A DNA stretch of 64,000 bases from an uncultured Erythrobacter sp. (GCA_947499095.1 CANMMR010000007.1:124001-188000); one strand, 5' to 3'. Positions 36,959-46,321 are shown, numbered from the stretch's first letter. Made by a program: numbers and translations. Notes: generated by a model from the letters alone, not told the origin.

Positions 36959-39262
36959 TCAGCTTGCCGTGATCGCCGCTATGTCCTGCCGCTCCCGGGC
37001 AAGGTCGCGGCGTGTCCCGGCCAAGACTTCGACCACCAATGGATCGTCCTGCAGTTCGGCCCAAGCCGGATCGTCCAGTAGCGGGCCGGTAAGCGGCACT
37101 CCCGGGCTGTGCAGGATGTAAGGCCAGCCCATTGCGATCATGGACTCCAAAGCGGAGACCGCCCGCGCCGTCTGGCCCTGCGCGGCGGCGAGATTTGATT
37201 CGAACAGCAGCGGCGTTAGTCCCATCCTGCCGCCCGCTCGCCACCGCGCGATCGACCGCTCGGCAAAGGCGAAGAGTTCGCGAGCCTCGCGCCCCCGACC
37301 GACCTCTTTCATCGCGAGACCAACATAGGTGGCGATATTGGTGCGGAAATGGTGCGGCCTGATCTGCCCTTCGGCAAAGCGTGCCAGGTCCTCGGGCGAC
37401 TTGAAACTGGCATCGTAAATCTCGACGATTTCCGCGGCGCGACCGTCGCGGATAAACAGGCTTGGGCCGGCGATGACCAGCGGCCCCGTTTGCCAAAAAC
37501 GCGCGCCCCACAGTTCGGCATCTTCGAAGGCTTCGCGAGACGGTAATTTGCCTGTCGTGACATCGAGTATCACGCCCAGGGGACCGTCCATGTTGGGTTG
37601 GATAATCGGCAGACCCATCATCAGCCGCATATTCGCCATTTGCATATTGGTGAGCTGTTGCTGGCCGGGCGTCATACCCGGCATGGCCTCCAGCGAGAGG
37701 CGAAGGAAGCGCGAGAGGTCGCCTTCGATATTCGCGATCCGGCCAAGCGCTGCCTTGCGCTGCCAGTCCTCGACGGCTGCCCGCTCGATCATTCGCTCGA
37801 CCGCGATTGCACCACGCGCGCCCTCTACCTCGGAGACGGCATAAGAGGATTGCCAAGCCCTGCTCCAGAGCGGGTCGAGTTCGACCACGTTGCGAGCAGC
37901 CGTGGCTTCCATTTCCGCATAGTCGGGATGGGCCGCAACATGGCTCAGCCACAGCCAGGCCTCGCTGTCGCCTGGGTCGACCTCCACCGCCCGCTGCATG
38001 AATTCAAAACGCTCCGAAGACCCGGGCGCCAGCATGCCGGCAGCCTTGAGCGCTTCGACCGATGCGGGATCGAGGTCCAGCGCGCGCTTGGCAAAGCGCA
38101 GAGCCTCGGGCCGCATGCTTGTGTCGCCTCGGGCATCGGCATCGCCGGAGAGGAAAATCGCCTTGGCAAGCGCGCTCCAGCCGCCGGAGAAGGTCGGATT
38201 GCGTTCGTTAAGCCCTTCGAGGATCGTTCTGGCGGATGCGATCTGCGGTGGATCGCGGGAGCGGATCAGCCCGAGCGCAGTGAGGTAGAGCGCGTGGTCG
38301 CCGGGGGAGATTGCGGCAGCTGCTACGGCATTTCCCGGAAGCCGGTCGAGCGCGCGGAGGAGGGATCGCGCCGTGCGCACAGGCATCGAGGCGACGCTCG
38401 CATCGCCGCTGGCGAGCCGTTCCTCGAACATCGTGCTCCCGTCGATCGTATCGAGCAGCCGGGAATGCAACAACACCGATCCGTCTTGCCGTGACAGCCT
38501 GCCCTGCCAGACGTAATCCGCACCGAGCACCTCGCCCAGCTGCACGGGATCGGTCTTTGCGGCTGAGAGCTGATCCGCCGTGCTGCTGGCGGTGACGACA
38601 AGCCCGTCGCCGCGCGCGAGTTCGCTCCGCAATTCGGCTTCGAGCCCGCGAGCGAAGAACGGGTCGGAACCGCCCGCATCCTCGACCGGCATCATCGCGA
38701 TGGTGAGTTCCCCTTGCGCGACACCGGGGCGGGTCGCCCACCATGCGATGGCAGCGACGGCCACCAGCGCGACGAGCAAGCCTGCCATCAGCGTTGTCGT
38801 CAACGAAGGTCTTTGCCCGCTCTTGGTGCGGGCAGCCTCCGCTGTCGAGGTTTCGGGCACCTCGCTGTCATGCCCCACGATGCGATAGCCGACGCGCGGC
38901 ACGGTATCGATCTCCAGCGCAGTCGGCCCGGCGTCCCGCAGAGCGCTGCGAAGCAATGAAATGACCCGATTGATCGACGCGTCACCGACGATCCTGCCTT
39001 CCCAGCAGCGCTCGATCAGATCGTCGCGGGACAAAATCCGCCCCGGCGGGCTCGCCAGCGCGACGAGCACCTGCATCACCTTCGGTTCGACCATGACCTC
39101 GCCGCCGGGCCCCTGGAGCACGCGGCGGGAGGGAACCACCGTCACCGGACCGAGATCGATATCGGTCTGATGCGCGAGGTCGATCTTGCCTGGCGCGCGC
39201 TCCGGCTGCCGGTCGTCCCCGAAGAGATTGACGATCCTGTTGTCTATCGGCCTGTTGTCCAT
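36959..39262 (-). CDS. Membrane-anchored winged-helix regulator with TPR-like periplasmic domain (CadC-like)
   Basis: The 767-residue protein has an OmpR/PhoB-type winged helix at the N-terminus (about residues 35-130; VMQVLVALASPPGRILSRDDL and SINRVISLLRSALRD), one transmembrane helix (about 155-175, LMAGLLVALVAVAAIAWWA) and a large periplasmic part. The latter begins like the CadC/TolB-like domain (IAMMPVEDAGGSDPFFARGL, residues about 185-320) and continues with TPR-like helices (FAKRALDLDPASVEALKAAG). There is no receiver or kinase domain, so it should sense a signal directly and act at DNA from the membrane. The ATG at 39262 has GGAGG 13 bases upstream; one at 39322 lacks a ribosome site. 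It is divergent to the adhesin gene, its likely target. Confidence 0.88.
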   Translation of the reverse strand: MDNRPIDNRIVNLFGDDRQPERAPGKIDLAHQTDIDLGPVTVVPSRRVLQGPGGEVMVEPKVMQVLVALASPPGRILSRDDLIERCWEGRIVGDASINRVISLLRSALRDAGPTALEIDTVPRVGYRIVGHDSEVPETSTAEAARTKSGQRPSLTTTLMAGLLVALVAVAAIAWWATRPGVAQGELTIAMMPVEDAGGSDPFFARGLEAELRSELARGDGLVVTASSTADQLSAAKTDPVQLGEVLGADYVWQGRLSRQDGSVLLHSRLLDTIDGSTMFEERLASGDASVASMPVRTARSLLRALDRLPGNAVAAAAISPGDHALYLTALGLIRSRDPPQIASARTILEGLNERNPTFSGGWSALAKAIFLSGDADARGDTSMRPEALRFAKRALDLDPASVEALKAAGMLAPGSSERFEFMQRAVEVDPGDSEAWLWLSHVAAHPDYAEMEATAARNVVELDPLWSRAWQSSYAVSEVEGARGAIAVERMIERAAVEDWQRKAALGRIANIEGDLSRFLRLSLEAMPGMTPGQQQLTNMQMANMRLMMGLPIIQPNMDGPLGVILDVTTGKLPSREAFEDAELWGARFWQTGPLVIAGPSLFIRDGRAAEIVEIYDASFKSPEDLARFAEGQIRPHHFRTNIATYVGLAMKEVGRGREARELFAFAERSIARWRAGGRMGLTPLLFESNLAAAQGQTARAVSALESMIAMGWPYILHSPGVPLTGPLLDDPAWAELQDDPLVVEVLAGTRRDLARERQDIAAITAS

Positions 39263-39353
39263 CGGCGGTATCCGACCTCCCCGACGCACTCCCCCGGTGC
39301 AGTGAACGGATGGTGGCAGCATACGCGGGACAAGTCACGTGGCTGCGGCAATC

Positions 39354-39415
39354 ATAAGCAAACCATAAGCAGAAAATCAGGCTAAAAATCAGTGATCTTT
39401 GGATGCGCCATAAGC
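39354..39415. promoter_or_regulatory. Repeated hexamers between the regulator and adhesin genes
   Basis: The 211-base divergent gap holds ATAAGC three times (39354, 39365, 39410) and AATCAG twice (39375, 39387), the first pairs 11 and 12 bases apart, near one helical turn. The stretch 39350-39400 is also the most AT-rich of the surroundings. This looks like a binding array for the adjacent winged-helix regulator, which needs direct repeats. The assignment is inference. Confidence 0.4.
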
Positions 39416-39473
39416 TCGGCCAAGCGCATCCAGCTCCCCACGGCAGGAACGCCGAACCTAGGGGAGAATACCA

Positions 39474-42400
39474 GTGACCTATCCTTTCAAGACGATCACC
39501 CGCTGCGCCCTGATGACCGGAGGAGCCGGTCTGGCGCTGGCCGTATCCATGACGGCTGCACCGCATGCGAGTGCGACCGAATGCCTGCTCGACACGAATG
39601 ACGACGATGTGACCTCGACCGCTGGATCATCGGGCGGCAGCGATACCGATGGCGGTGCGAGCGGTAGCGACGTTTCGCTCGCCTGCGGAATCAACGCGAC
39701 CGCCGTCGCGGGCGGTACCGCGGTCGGCAACAACACCGATGCCGGCATCGCTGCGACCGCCGTGGGGCAAGGGGCCGATGCGCTTAACCGCGGCGTGGCC
39801 GTAGGCAACACCGCAATGGCGGCTACATATGCCACCGCGCTTGGTACTGCGGCGACGGCCGGTGGCGATTATTCGGTCGCCATTGGCGGCGACGGCCCGG
39901 ATGCGGGCGCGGTCGGTGCGTCGGCGAGTGGCAACTTTGCCGTCGCCATCGGCGCGGATGCCGGAGCGCTTGGCGAAGGAGCAGTCGCTCTCGGCCGCTC
40001 GGCGGCTGCCGTGGGTATTTCCTCGCTCGCCGCGGGTTCGCAGGCCAATGCGAGCGGTGACCAGTCGGTGGCGCTCGGCTCTGCTGCCGAGGCATTCGCT
40101 TTCGCGACATCGGCCGGATACTCGGCCCGCGCGCAGGGTGCGAACAGTGCGGCCTTCGGGCGCGGCGCGCAGGCTTCGGCGCAGAGTTCGACTGCGCTCG
40201 GTGCACTGTCGTCTGCGAGCGGGGAGGATTCGATCTCGCTGGGCCGACAGTCGCGCGGCTCGGGGAGTGGCGCGGTGGCGCTGGGGACACTCGCAAACGC
40301 CGCGGGTCTCGGATCAATAGCCGGAGGTTTCCAGTCGGGCGCGTCGGGCGCACAATCGATCGTTTTCGGACCGATGGCTCTCTCGACGGTGGATGCCATC
40401 GATGCCGTGGTCATCGGCAACACGGCGTTCGCCAATGAACAGGGCGCCATCGTGATCGGCGGCGACAGTGTGGACGCCGACCGCGACGGTGCGAGAGCCA
40501 CCGCGCGAGACGCGGTGGCCATCGGCGCAGATGCGAATGCGTCGACTGTCGGCAGCATCGCGCTGGGCAGGGGGGCCTTGGTCACTGGCGACAGCGCGAG
40601 CATCGCTATGGGTCTCGGTTCGGTCGCGTCGGGCCTTTCATCGGTGGCGGTCGGCTCGCTCAGCTCCGCCAGCGGCACGCAGAGCAGCGCCTTCGGACGC
40701 CGCGCCAACGCATCGGGCGCCGATACCATCGCGCTGGGCCACAATGCGCAGGCTACGGCATCGCAGGCTTCAGCCGTCGGTCGGGCCGCGCTGGCGACCG
40801 CCAATTTCGCCACCTCGCTCGGCTATGCAGCAAGTGCCTATGGCGTGAACGCGACTGCTTTGGGTCACCGCACGAATGCTGCCACCGGAGCTGTTGCAAT
40901 CGGAGGTGATGGCGAGGACACCGGCCTCCGCGGAGCTGACGCATCCGCAGAAGGAGCCATCGCTATCGGTCGCGACAGTTCGGCAGCGGGGATATCGTCG
41001 GTCGCGATCGGGGAAACTTCGGTGGCGCTGGACCAGCAGGCAACCGCAGTCGGCGGGGGTGCATTCGCCACCGGCAATGCCGTCGCCCTGGGCGCGGTGG
41101 CAGAAGCCGATGCCATCGACAGCATAGCCATCGGTCGGGCTGCGTATACTACAGGTCAGGAATCCATCGCGTTGGGCAGCGGAACTTATGCGGAGGGTCG
41201 TTATTCGCTGGCGATCGGCACAGCTGCCTACGGCGAAGGCGCCCGATCGCTTGCCCTCGGCGGCTTCGCCCATGCCGTGGCGGATAATTCGGTGGCGATC
41301 GGGGACCTCTCCGAAGCAAACGAGGCCTTTACCGTCTCGTTCGGGCGTGAGGAGAGTTCGGCTGGAGCCGGAAACGGCATCACCCGCCGCCTCACCTATG
41401 TTGCCGACGGGATCGACGATCACGATGCCGTGACCGTTGCGCAGCTCAACGCCGCGATTGCCGGTGGTGTCGGTGGCGGCTCGGACTATTTCGCAGTCAA
41501 TTCGACGCGTGCAGGAGCGACGGCAACCGGTACCGATGCAATGGCCGCCGGTCCGGGTGCCTCGGCGACCAGTTCGGAAGCAGTGGCGATCGGCAAGAGC
41601 GCGCAGGCGAACTTCTACCGCAGCGTGGCCATGGGGTCCGGAGCCGTCTCGAATGGCCAGCGCGGCGTGGCCATCGGCACCGGAGCTACCGTGAGCGGGG
41701 CCGGCGGTGTCGCTCTCGGCGAACTGACGCAGGCCAGCGGCAGCGCATCGGCGGCAGTCGGCGGCTCCTCGCTGGCTAGCGGCTATCGCAGCACCGGCGT
41801 CGGCCACAGTACGCAGGCGACCGGCCGGCAGGCGACGGCGGTCGGATATGCTGCCGTATCGGCCCATGAGAACTCGACCGCTATCGGCGCCAATGCGACG
41901 ACGACGGCGGACAACCAGGTGGTTCTCGGCGGGGCCGGGTCGAGCGTCGTGGTGGCGGATATCAATGCGTCCACAGCCCAGCAGACCGGCGATATCTACA
42001 CCGTGACCATCGACGCGGACGGCAATCTCGGCCGCGGTCCGGCGCTCAGCATGGCGTCGGTCAGCAAGATGGTCTCGCGCCTTGCGAATACAACGGTGGC
42101 GGGCATCACCGACATCGAGTTCAATGCGCTGTCGACCCGGGTCGACGGGCTGGAAGGTCGGGTCGACGGCCTGTCCGAACGGCTTGGCGGATTGGAACAG
42201 GACGTGCTGGCCCTTAATGGCCGCGTCGACACTGTCGAAGGCCAGGTGGGCGACCTGTTCGACCTCGCGGCTGCCGACCGGCGCGACTTCCGCCAGAGCC
42301 TCGCTGCCGTCGCCGCGATGGCCCATCCGCACTTCCCGAGCGAGGACGGGCGCACCAGCTACGCCTCCAACGTGGCTGTGCACCGCGGCTTCGTGGGCGT

Positions 42401-42512
42401 GTCGGCAGGGCTGATGCACCGTATCGACCGCGGCTTCGCGATCAGCGCGGGGGTGACTTACGGTGGCGGCGAAAGCACCACCGTCAAGGCAGGGATCGCC
42501 GGGGAGTTCTGA
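39474..42512 (+). CDS. Trimeric autotransporter adhesin (YadA-like, type Vc secretion)
   Basis: The 1012-residue surface protein has a signal peptide (cleavage near ASATE), a first head of many left-handed beta-roll repeats (about residues 60-620; units such as AVALGRSAAAVGISSLA), a neck/HIM motif near 637-661 (LTYVADGIDDHDAVTVAQLN), a second, shorter head (about 670-830), a coiled-coil stalk (about 880-935, with 7-residue periodicity in TRVDGLEGRVDGLSERLGGL) and a YadA anchor of about 75 residues that forms the trimeric outer-membrane barrel, ending in AGEF with the terminal Phe. The GTG at 39474 is preceded by GGGGAG. It should mediate attachment or autoaggregation. Divergent from the CadC-like regulator. 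Confidence 0.95.
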   Translation: MTYPFKTITRCALMTGGAGLALAVSMTAAPHASATECLLDTNDDDVTSTAGSSGGSDTDGGASGSDVSLACGINATAVAGGTAVGNNTDAGIAATAVGQGADALNRGVAVGNTAMAATYATALGTAATAGGDYSVAIGGDGPDAGAVGASASGNFAVAIGADAGALGEGAVALGRSAAAVGISSLAAGSQANASGDQSVALGSAAEAFAFATSAGYSARAQGANSAAFGRGAQASAQSSTALGALSSASGEDSISLGRQSRGSGSGAVALGTLANAAGLGSIAGGFQSGASGAQSIVFGPMALSTVDAIDAVVIGNTAFANEQGAIVIGGDSVDADRDGARATARDAVAIGADANASTVGSIALGRGALVTGDSASIAMGLGSVASGLSSVAVGSLSSASGTQSSAFGRRANASGADTIALGHNAQATASQASAVGRAALATANFATSLGYAASAYGVNATALGHRTNAATGAVAIGGDGEDTGLRGADASAEGAIAIGRDSSAAGISSVAIGETSVALDQQATAVGGGAFATGNAVALGAVAEADAIDSIAIGRAAYTTGQESIALGSGTYAEGRYSLAIGTAAYGEGARSLALGGFAHAVADNSVAIGDLSEANEAFTVSFGREESSAGAGNGITRRLTYVADGIDDHDAVTVAQLNAAIAGGVGGGSDYFAVNSTRAGATATGTDAMAAGPGASATSSEAVAIGKSAQANFYRSVAMGSGAVSNGQRGVAIGTGATVSGAGGVALGELTQASGSASAAVGGSSLASGYRSTGVGHSTQATGRQATAVGYAAVSAHENSTAIGANATTTADNQVVLGGAGSSVVVADINASTAQQTGDIYTVTIDADGNLGRGPALSMASVSKMVSRLANTTVAGITDIEFNALSTRVDGLEGRVDGLSERLGGLEQDVLALNGRVDTVEGQVGDLFDLAAADRRDFRQSLAAVAAMAHPHFPSEDGRTSYASNVAVHRGFVGVSAGLMHRIDRGFAISAGVTYGGGESTTVKAGIAGEF

Positions 42513-42558
42513 GTTCTCACCCTAGAACCCGGCCTTTTTGGTTTGTGCGGAATGACAA

Positions 42559-43707
42559 ATGCGCGAGCTTGGGGCACAGCCCGATGGCATGACGCCACCT
42601 GTCGATCCCGTCCTCCTGCTCGTCGGCGCAGGTCACGCGCACCTCGGGGTGATCAATGACTGGCGCAAAGAAGGCCCACCGTCCGGGCGCACGCTGCTGG
42701 CCGAGCCGCTCGAGGCGATGCTCTATTCTGGCATGGTGCCGGGTTGGATCGCAGGCGAATACCGCGCCAGCGAACTGGCCATTCCGCTGGCACCATTGGT
42801 CGAAGAGGCGGGTCTGGAATGGTATCGCGCGCGTCTCGTCCGGATCGACCCTGAGGCGCGCATCGCCCATCTCGACAATGGCGAGATGCTGGCATTCGAC
42901 ATCTGCTCCATCGCGACCGGCGGTGCAGGGCAGGCCAGCGATGTGCTGGGCGCGGACAAGCGGTTGCTCGACATCCGCCCGCTCAGCGGATTCATCGGCC
43001 ATTGGCAGGCGCTTCGCGAGAGCGAGCCGCCTCATCCCCGGATCGCGGTAATCGGCGGGGGTGCGGGCGGCGTGGAGCTGGCTTTCGGTTTTCGAAACTC
43101 GACCCACTGGCGCGATTGCAGCGTCACTCTCGTGACCGGTAGCAGTGGCCTGTTACCCGAACACGCCGCAGCGGTGCGTGAACGCGCAGCTGAGGAGCTA
43201 GAAGCGCAGAATATCGCTGTATTGCGGGAGGACGCTGCGGTCCGCGACGGCAATCTGATGGCAGGCGAGCACTCGCTCGAGCCCCTCGATCTGATTGCAG
43301 CCGCGGTCGGCAGTGGAGCTCCGGACTGGCCCGCCGCCAGCGGCCTGCCGGTCGATGACGATGGCTTCGTGCAGGTCGACGAGCACCAGCGCGTCTGCGG
43401 GTTCGAGCATATTCTCGCCGCAGGAGACGTCGCGCGTCGGAGCGACAGGGCCGTGCCGCATTCCGGCGTGCACGCGGTCTACACCGGTCCGGTGCTGGCC
43501 AAAAACCTCCGGCGAATGCTGGCTGGCAAGTCCCCGCGCCGTAGCTACAGCCCCCGCTTCATGGACTTCTACCTGCTCAATACCTGCCGCGGCGAGTCGA
43601 TCGCCAGCTACCGGCGGTTCGGCCTGCAGTCGCGCTGGCTGCGGCGGGTGAAGGACTGGCTCGACACCCGCTGGATCAGGCGGTTTACGCGCCCAGCCGG
43701 TCGATGA
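42559..43707 (+). CDS. FAD/NAD(P)-dependent oxidoreductase, SelD-fusion/NDH-2-like family
   Basis: The 382-residue protein has the two dinucleotide folds of pyridine nucleotide-disulfide reductases: LLLVGAGHAHLGVI at the N-terminus (FAD) and RIAVIGGGAGGVELAF near residue 155 (NAD(P)). ATGGAG, DGFVQVDEHQRV and the FAD closing motif ILAAGDVA are present, and no redox-active CxxxxC is seen. It resembles the stand-alone version of the domain fused to selenophosphate synthetase in some bacteria, and more remotely NDH-2. No selD is present here. The alternative start MTPPVDPVLLLVG at 42589 is more conventional. It overlaps the convergent DUF1499 gene by 23 bases. Confidence 0.85.
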   Translation: MRELGAQPDGMTPPVDPVLLLVGAGHAHLGVINDWRKEGPPSGRTLLAEPLEAMLYSGMVPGWIAGEYRASELAIPLAPLVEEAGLEWYRARLVRIDPEARIAHLDNGEMLAFDICSIATGGAGQASDVLGADKRLLDIRPLSGFIGHWQALRESEPPHPRIAVIGGGAGGVELAFGFRNSTHWRDCSVTLVTGSSGLLPEHAAAVRERAAEELEAQNIAVLREDAAVRDGNLMAGEHSLEPLDLIAAAVGSGAPDWPAASGLPVDDDGFVQVDEHQRVCGFEHILAAGDVARRSDRAVPHSGVHAVYTGPVLAKNLRRMLAGKSPRRSYSPRFMDFYLLNTCRGESIASYRRFGLQSRWLRRVKDWLDTRWIRRFTRPAGR

Positions 43708-44575
43708 TCGCCTCGCGAAGATCCTCCAGCCGATCGGCATTGTAGCCGAGATCGGAAACCCCGACGCGGCTGACCGAGCGCAGGTCGATCTGCCCGTCCT
43801 GGACACGCGCGACGACATCGTCCTTGAATCCGAAGGCAAAGGTTTCCGCCACGCCCTCGACCGAATTCATGCCCGACACGCGCCGCACATCGGTCAAGCC
43901 AACCGCGCCCATCGCTGCCACGATAGCGTCGAACGCTTCCTCGTCGGTGCGATTGCCGATCACGATCGGGGTGAGATTTCGGTAGTTCTCGGCGATGAGG
44001 TCCGCGTGGTTCTTGGCCTTGAGCGCCGCGTCGTCGCTGTCCGCCCACATGTCGAGTTCGCCCAGCGGTGTGCCGTAATCGTTGATCGGATTGGCGCCCA
44101 TTTCGCCGCGCAGGGTCATGGTGCGGGGCGAAAATTGGGGCGGGTTGCGCAGATCGGTTGCTACGTCGTGGATCGGCGGAACGCTGGCCGCCTGGCTGCG
44201 GATCGTGGCGAGGCCCATGAACAGGATCGCTGGAATGGCGAGGCCGATGACCGCCTTCCACCACGGGCCGCGCGGCGTCTTGAAGAAGGCGAAAGCCAGC
44301 GCGATGATCGCGAATATCGACGCGACCAGCAGCAGGATCACACCAGTCTCGCGGATCATGAAGTTTAGGCCGGTCTGCCAGGGGATGATGCCGATCTTCG
44401 GTCCGAAAGCGGCGAGGGCGAACCATGCGAGCACCGCCAGCGACAGCCATAGCGACCATTTCGGCAGGCTCTTGCGCCAGACGCGGCGCGGCTTGTCCGT
44501 CGCGACCGTTTCGGTCGTGGTGGTGGTCGCGGTGTCGTCGTGGAAGGTCGCGTCGGTCTCGTTATGCTCGGCCAT
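43685..44575 (-). CDS. DUF1499 domain membrane protein
   Basis: The 296-residue protein has an acidic Thr-rich start, about three transmembrane helices between residues 35 and 130 (LWLSLAVLAWFALAAFG, VILLLVASIFAIIALAFAFF, AVIGLAIPAILFMGLATI) and a C-terminal soluble part (about 140-296), including NPPQFSPRTM and an FAFGFKDDVVARV-type stretch like DUF1499. The domain function is unknown. The ATG at 44575 lies two bases after the queF stop, so the two genes form an operon. Its end overlaps the convergent oxidoreductase gene. Confidence 0.8.
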   Translation of the reverse strand: MAEHNETDATFHDDTATTTTTETVATDKPRRVWRKSLPKWSLWLSLAVLAWFALAAFGPKIGIIPWQTGLNFMIRETGVILLLVASIFAIIALAFAFFKTPRGPWWKAVIGLAIPAILFMGLATIRSQAASVPPIHDVATDLRNPPQFSPRTMTLRGEMGANPINDYGTPLGELDMWADSDDAALKAKNHADLIAENYRNLTPIVIGNRTDEEAFDAIVAAMGAVGLTDVRRVSGMNSVEGVAETFAFGFKDDVVARVQDGQIDLRSVSRVGVSDLGYNADRLEDLREAIIDRLGA

Positions 44576-44577
44576 GC

Positions 44578-45036
44578 TCAGCCTCTCCCCCTGTAGGATG
44601 CGACGCCCTGGTCGGGCAGCCATAGGTCGGCAGGCGGCGGGCCGCTCTGCCAGAATACGTCGATCGGAATGCCGCCGCGCGGATACCAGTATCCGCCGAT
44701 CCGCAGCCACTTGGGCCGCATCCCGTCGAACAACCGCTTGCCGATACCGACGGTGACATCCTCGTGGAAACCGTTGTGATTGCGAAAGGAGCCGAGGAAA
44801 AGCTTCAGGCTCTTCGATTCCACGATCGTCTCGCCCGGCGCATAGTCGATCACCAGATGCGCGAAGTCGGGCTGGCCGGTAACCGGGCACAGCGAGGTGA
44901 ACTCGGGCGCGGCGAAGCGCACCAGGTAGAGCTCGCCTGCGCGCGGATTCGGCACGTAGTCTAGGTCCGCCTCTTCGGGCGAGCCCGGCAGCGGGCTGTT
45001 CTCGCCGAGGAACCGGGGGCTGTGTGTGTCGCTCAT
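44578..45036 (-). CDS. queF: NADPH-dependent 7-cyano-7-deazaguanine reductase
   Basis: QueF reduces preQ0 to preQ1, the last free-base step of queuosine synthesis for tRNA. The 152-residue protein is the short (YkvM-like) type. [13 protein letters not shown] holds the catalytic Cys and the following Asp, and [22 protein letters not shown] is the substrate/NADPH signature. The ATG at 45036 ([13 protein letters not shown]) is chosen; an in-frame ATG lies three codons upstream. queC, queD and queE are not in the window. Confidence 0.96.
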   Translation of the reverse strand: MSDTHSPRFLGENSPLPGSPEEADLDYVPNPRAGELYLVRFAAPEFTSLCPVTGQPDFAHLVIDYAPGETIVESKSLKLFLGSFRNHNGFHEDVTVGIGKRLFDGMRPKWLRIGGYWYPRGGIPIDVFWQSGPPPADLWLPDQGVASYRGRG

Positions 45037-45154
45037 GCCGCGCATCTGCCGTGAAAGGCGGCCCGGCGCAAGGCGGGGCTTGGAAGCGCGCGCTTCAGTA
45101 CCTATTCAGCGCGGCGCAGCGCATGTGCCTGCTTTACACGAACGCGCCCGAAAG

Positions 45155-46270
45155 ATGCCGACTTTTCGCCTGCCTCTCTCTGCCCTGATGCTGAGCCTTT
45201 CTGCGCCTGCGATGGCGCAATCGGCACAGGATTTCTCGCTCCCGCCGGGGCCGACGCCGACGGCGAGCCCGCGCGCGCAAGGCCCGGTCGATGAGGAAAG
45301 TGGCGTAGTCCCGGTCGCGCCGCGGGTGATCAACACTTCGCGTCCGACACCGAGGGCGACTACCGCCGCGACGCCGACGCCGACCCCGACACCGACGTCG
45401 AGCGCTACGGCGACTCCACCGCGCAGCGTGGATAGCCCGCGCCCCACGCCGGTGCCACGCCCGGTCGAGACCGTTCCGGTATCGCCGCGCATCCCGGCGC
45501 CGGAAGAGCCGGTGCAGGATTTCCCGCCGGTGCAGCCCACGGACGGCTCGCCCCCCATTCCCGCACCGCCCGCTGCCCCGGACGTTCAGCAGCCGCTGGA
45601 CGAGGCGGAAATTGCAGGTCCTGCGGAAACCACCACCGAAAACACCGACTGGGCGTGGCTGGCGATCCTTGCCGCTGCGCTTGCTGCGATTGGTTCCGGG
45701 CTGTTTTTCTGGAAGCGTCGCCGGACCAGCGCGCCTGCTCCGCAGATCGAGCGGCCGGTCGTTGCGTCAGCGCCGAAAGCCGATGCGGCCACGGCCGCCG
45801 ATGCTCTGACCGTCCGGCTGACCGCGGAAAAACTCACCCGCAGCGCCATGTTCGCGACGCTCAAATATCGCCTGACGCTGGTCAACCGTACCGACGCGGC
45901 GTTGAGCAACATTACTGTCGGCGTAGACCTGGTTTCCGCCAGCGCAGCGAGCCCCATGGAGCAGCAGGTGGCGACGACCGAAACCAGCCTCGAGCCGAAG
46001 CATACGCTGGCCCGCATCGCGCCGCGCCAGAATGTTGCTGTCGAGGGGCAGGTCCAGTTGCCATTGTCGACCGCGCAGGTCATCATGCAGGGCCGCCATC
46101 CGCTCCTCGTGCCGCTGATGCGCGTGCGGGTCGATGGCGCGGGCGAGGGTGCGCTGGTGAAGACCTTCGTGGTCGGCCAGGGCCAGCCCGATGGCGGCCG
46201 CGTCCAGCCATTCCGGCTCGACGAGCCGCCGCGCAGTTATGCCCCGATCGCCCAGCGCGAGCTGGCCTGA
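45155..46270 (+). CDS. Single-pass envelope protein with proline/threonine-rich segment
   Basis: The 371-residue protein has a signal peptide (cleavage near AMAQ), a low-complexity periplasmic stretch (about 25-160) with PT dipeptide runs and many Pro-Val-Ser motifs, one transmembrane helix (about 168-186, WLAILAAALAAIGSGLFFW) followed by KRRR, and a cytosolic C-terminal domain (about 210-371) that looks like a beta-sandwich: LTRSAMFATLKYRLTLVNRTD, then VEGQVQLPLSTAQVI and VPLMRVRVDGAGEGALV. I do not recognise a family. The low-complexity repeats suggest a surface spacer. Downstream is sseA after 51 bases. Confidence 0.68.
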   Translation: MPTFRLPLSALMLSLSAPAMAQSAQDFSLPPGPTPTASPRAQGPVDEESGVVPVAPRVINTSRPTPRATTAATPTPTPTPTSSATATPPRSVDSPRPTPVPRPVETVPVSPRIPAPEEPVQDFPPVQPTDGSPPIPAPPAAPDVQQPLDEAEIAGPAETTTENTDWAWLAILAAALAAIGSGLFFWKRRRTSAPAPQIERPVVASAPKADAATAADALTVRLTAEKLTRSAMFATLKYRLTLVNRTDAALSNITVGVDLVSASAASPMEQQVATTETSLEPKHTLARIAPRQNVAVEGQVQLPLSTAQVIMQGRHPLLVPLMRVRVDGAGEGALVKTFVVGQGQPDGGRVQPFRLDEPPRSYAPIAQRELA

Positions 46271-46321
46271 CGCCGCGACCCTTGGCTCGACTTGCGCGCC
46301 GAGCCCCGCTACCCGCAGCGG

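Noticed and set aside
40770-42419. Open minus-strand frame of 549 codons opposite the adhesin
   Set aside because: It follows from the repetitive GC-rich adhesin sequence; translation shows periodic Arg/His/Gly without any fold.
39474-42512. Tandem repeats of the adhesin head as a CRISPR or satellite array
   Set aside because: The repeats are degenerate at DNA level, stay in frame and encode the beta-roll; no spacers of fixed length. No CRISPR array is seen anywhere in the window.
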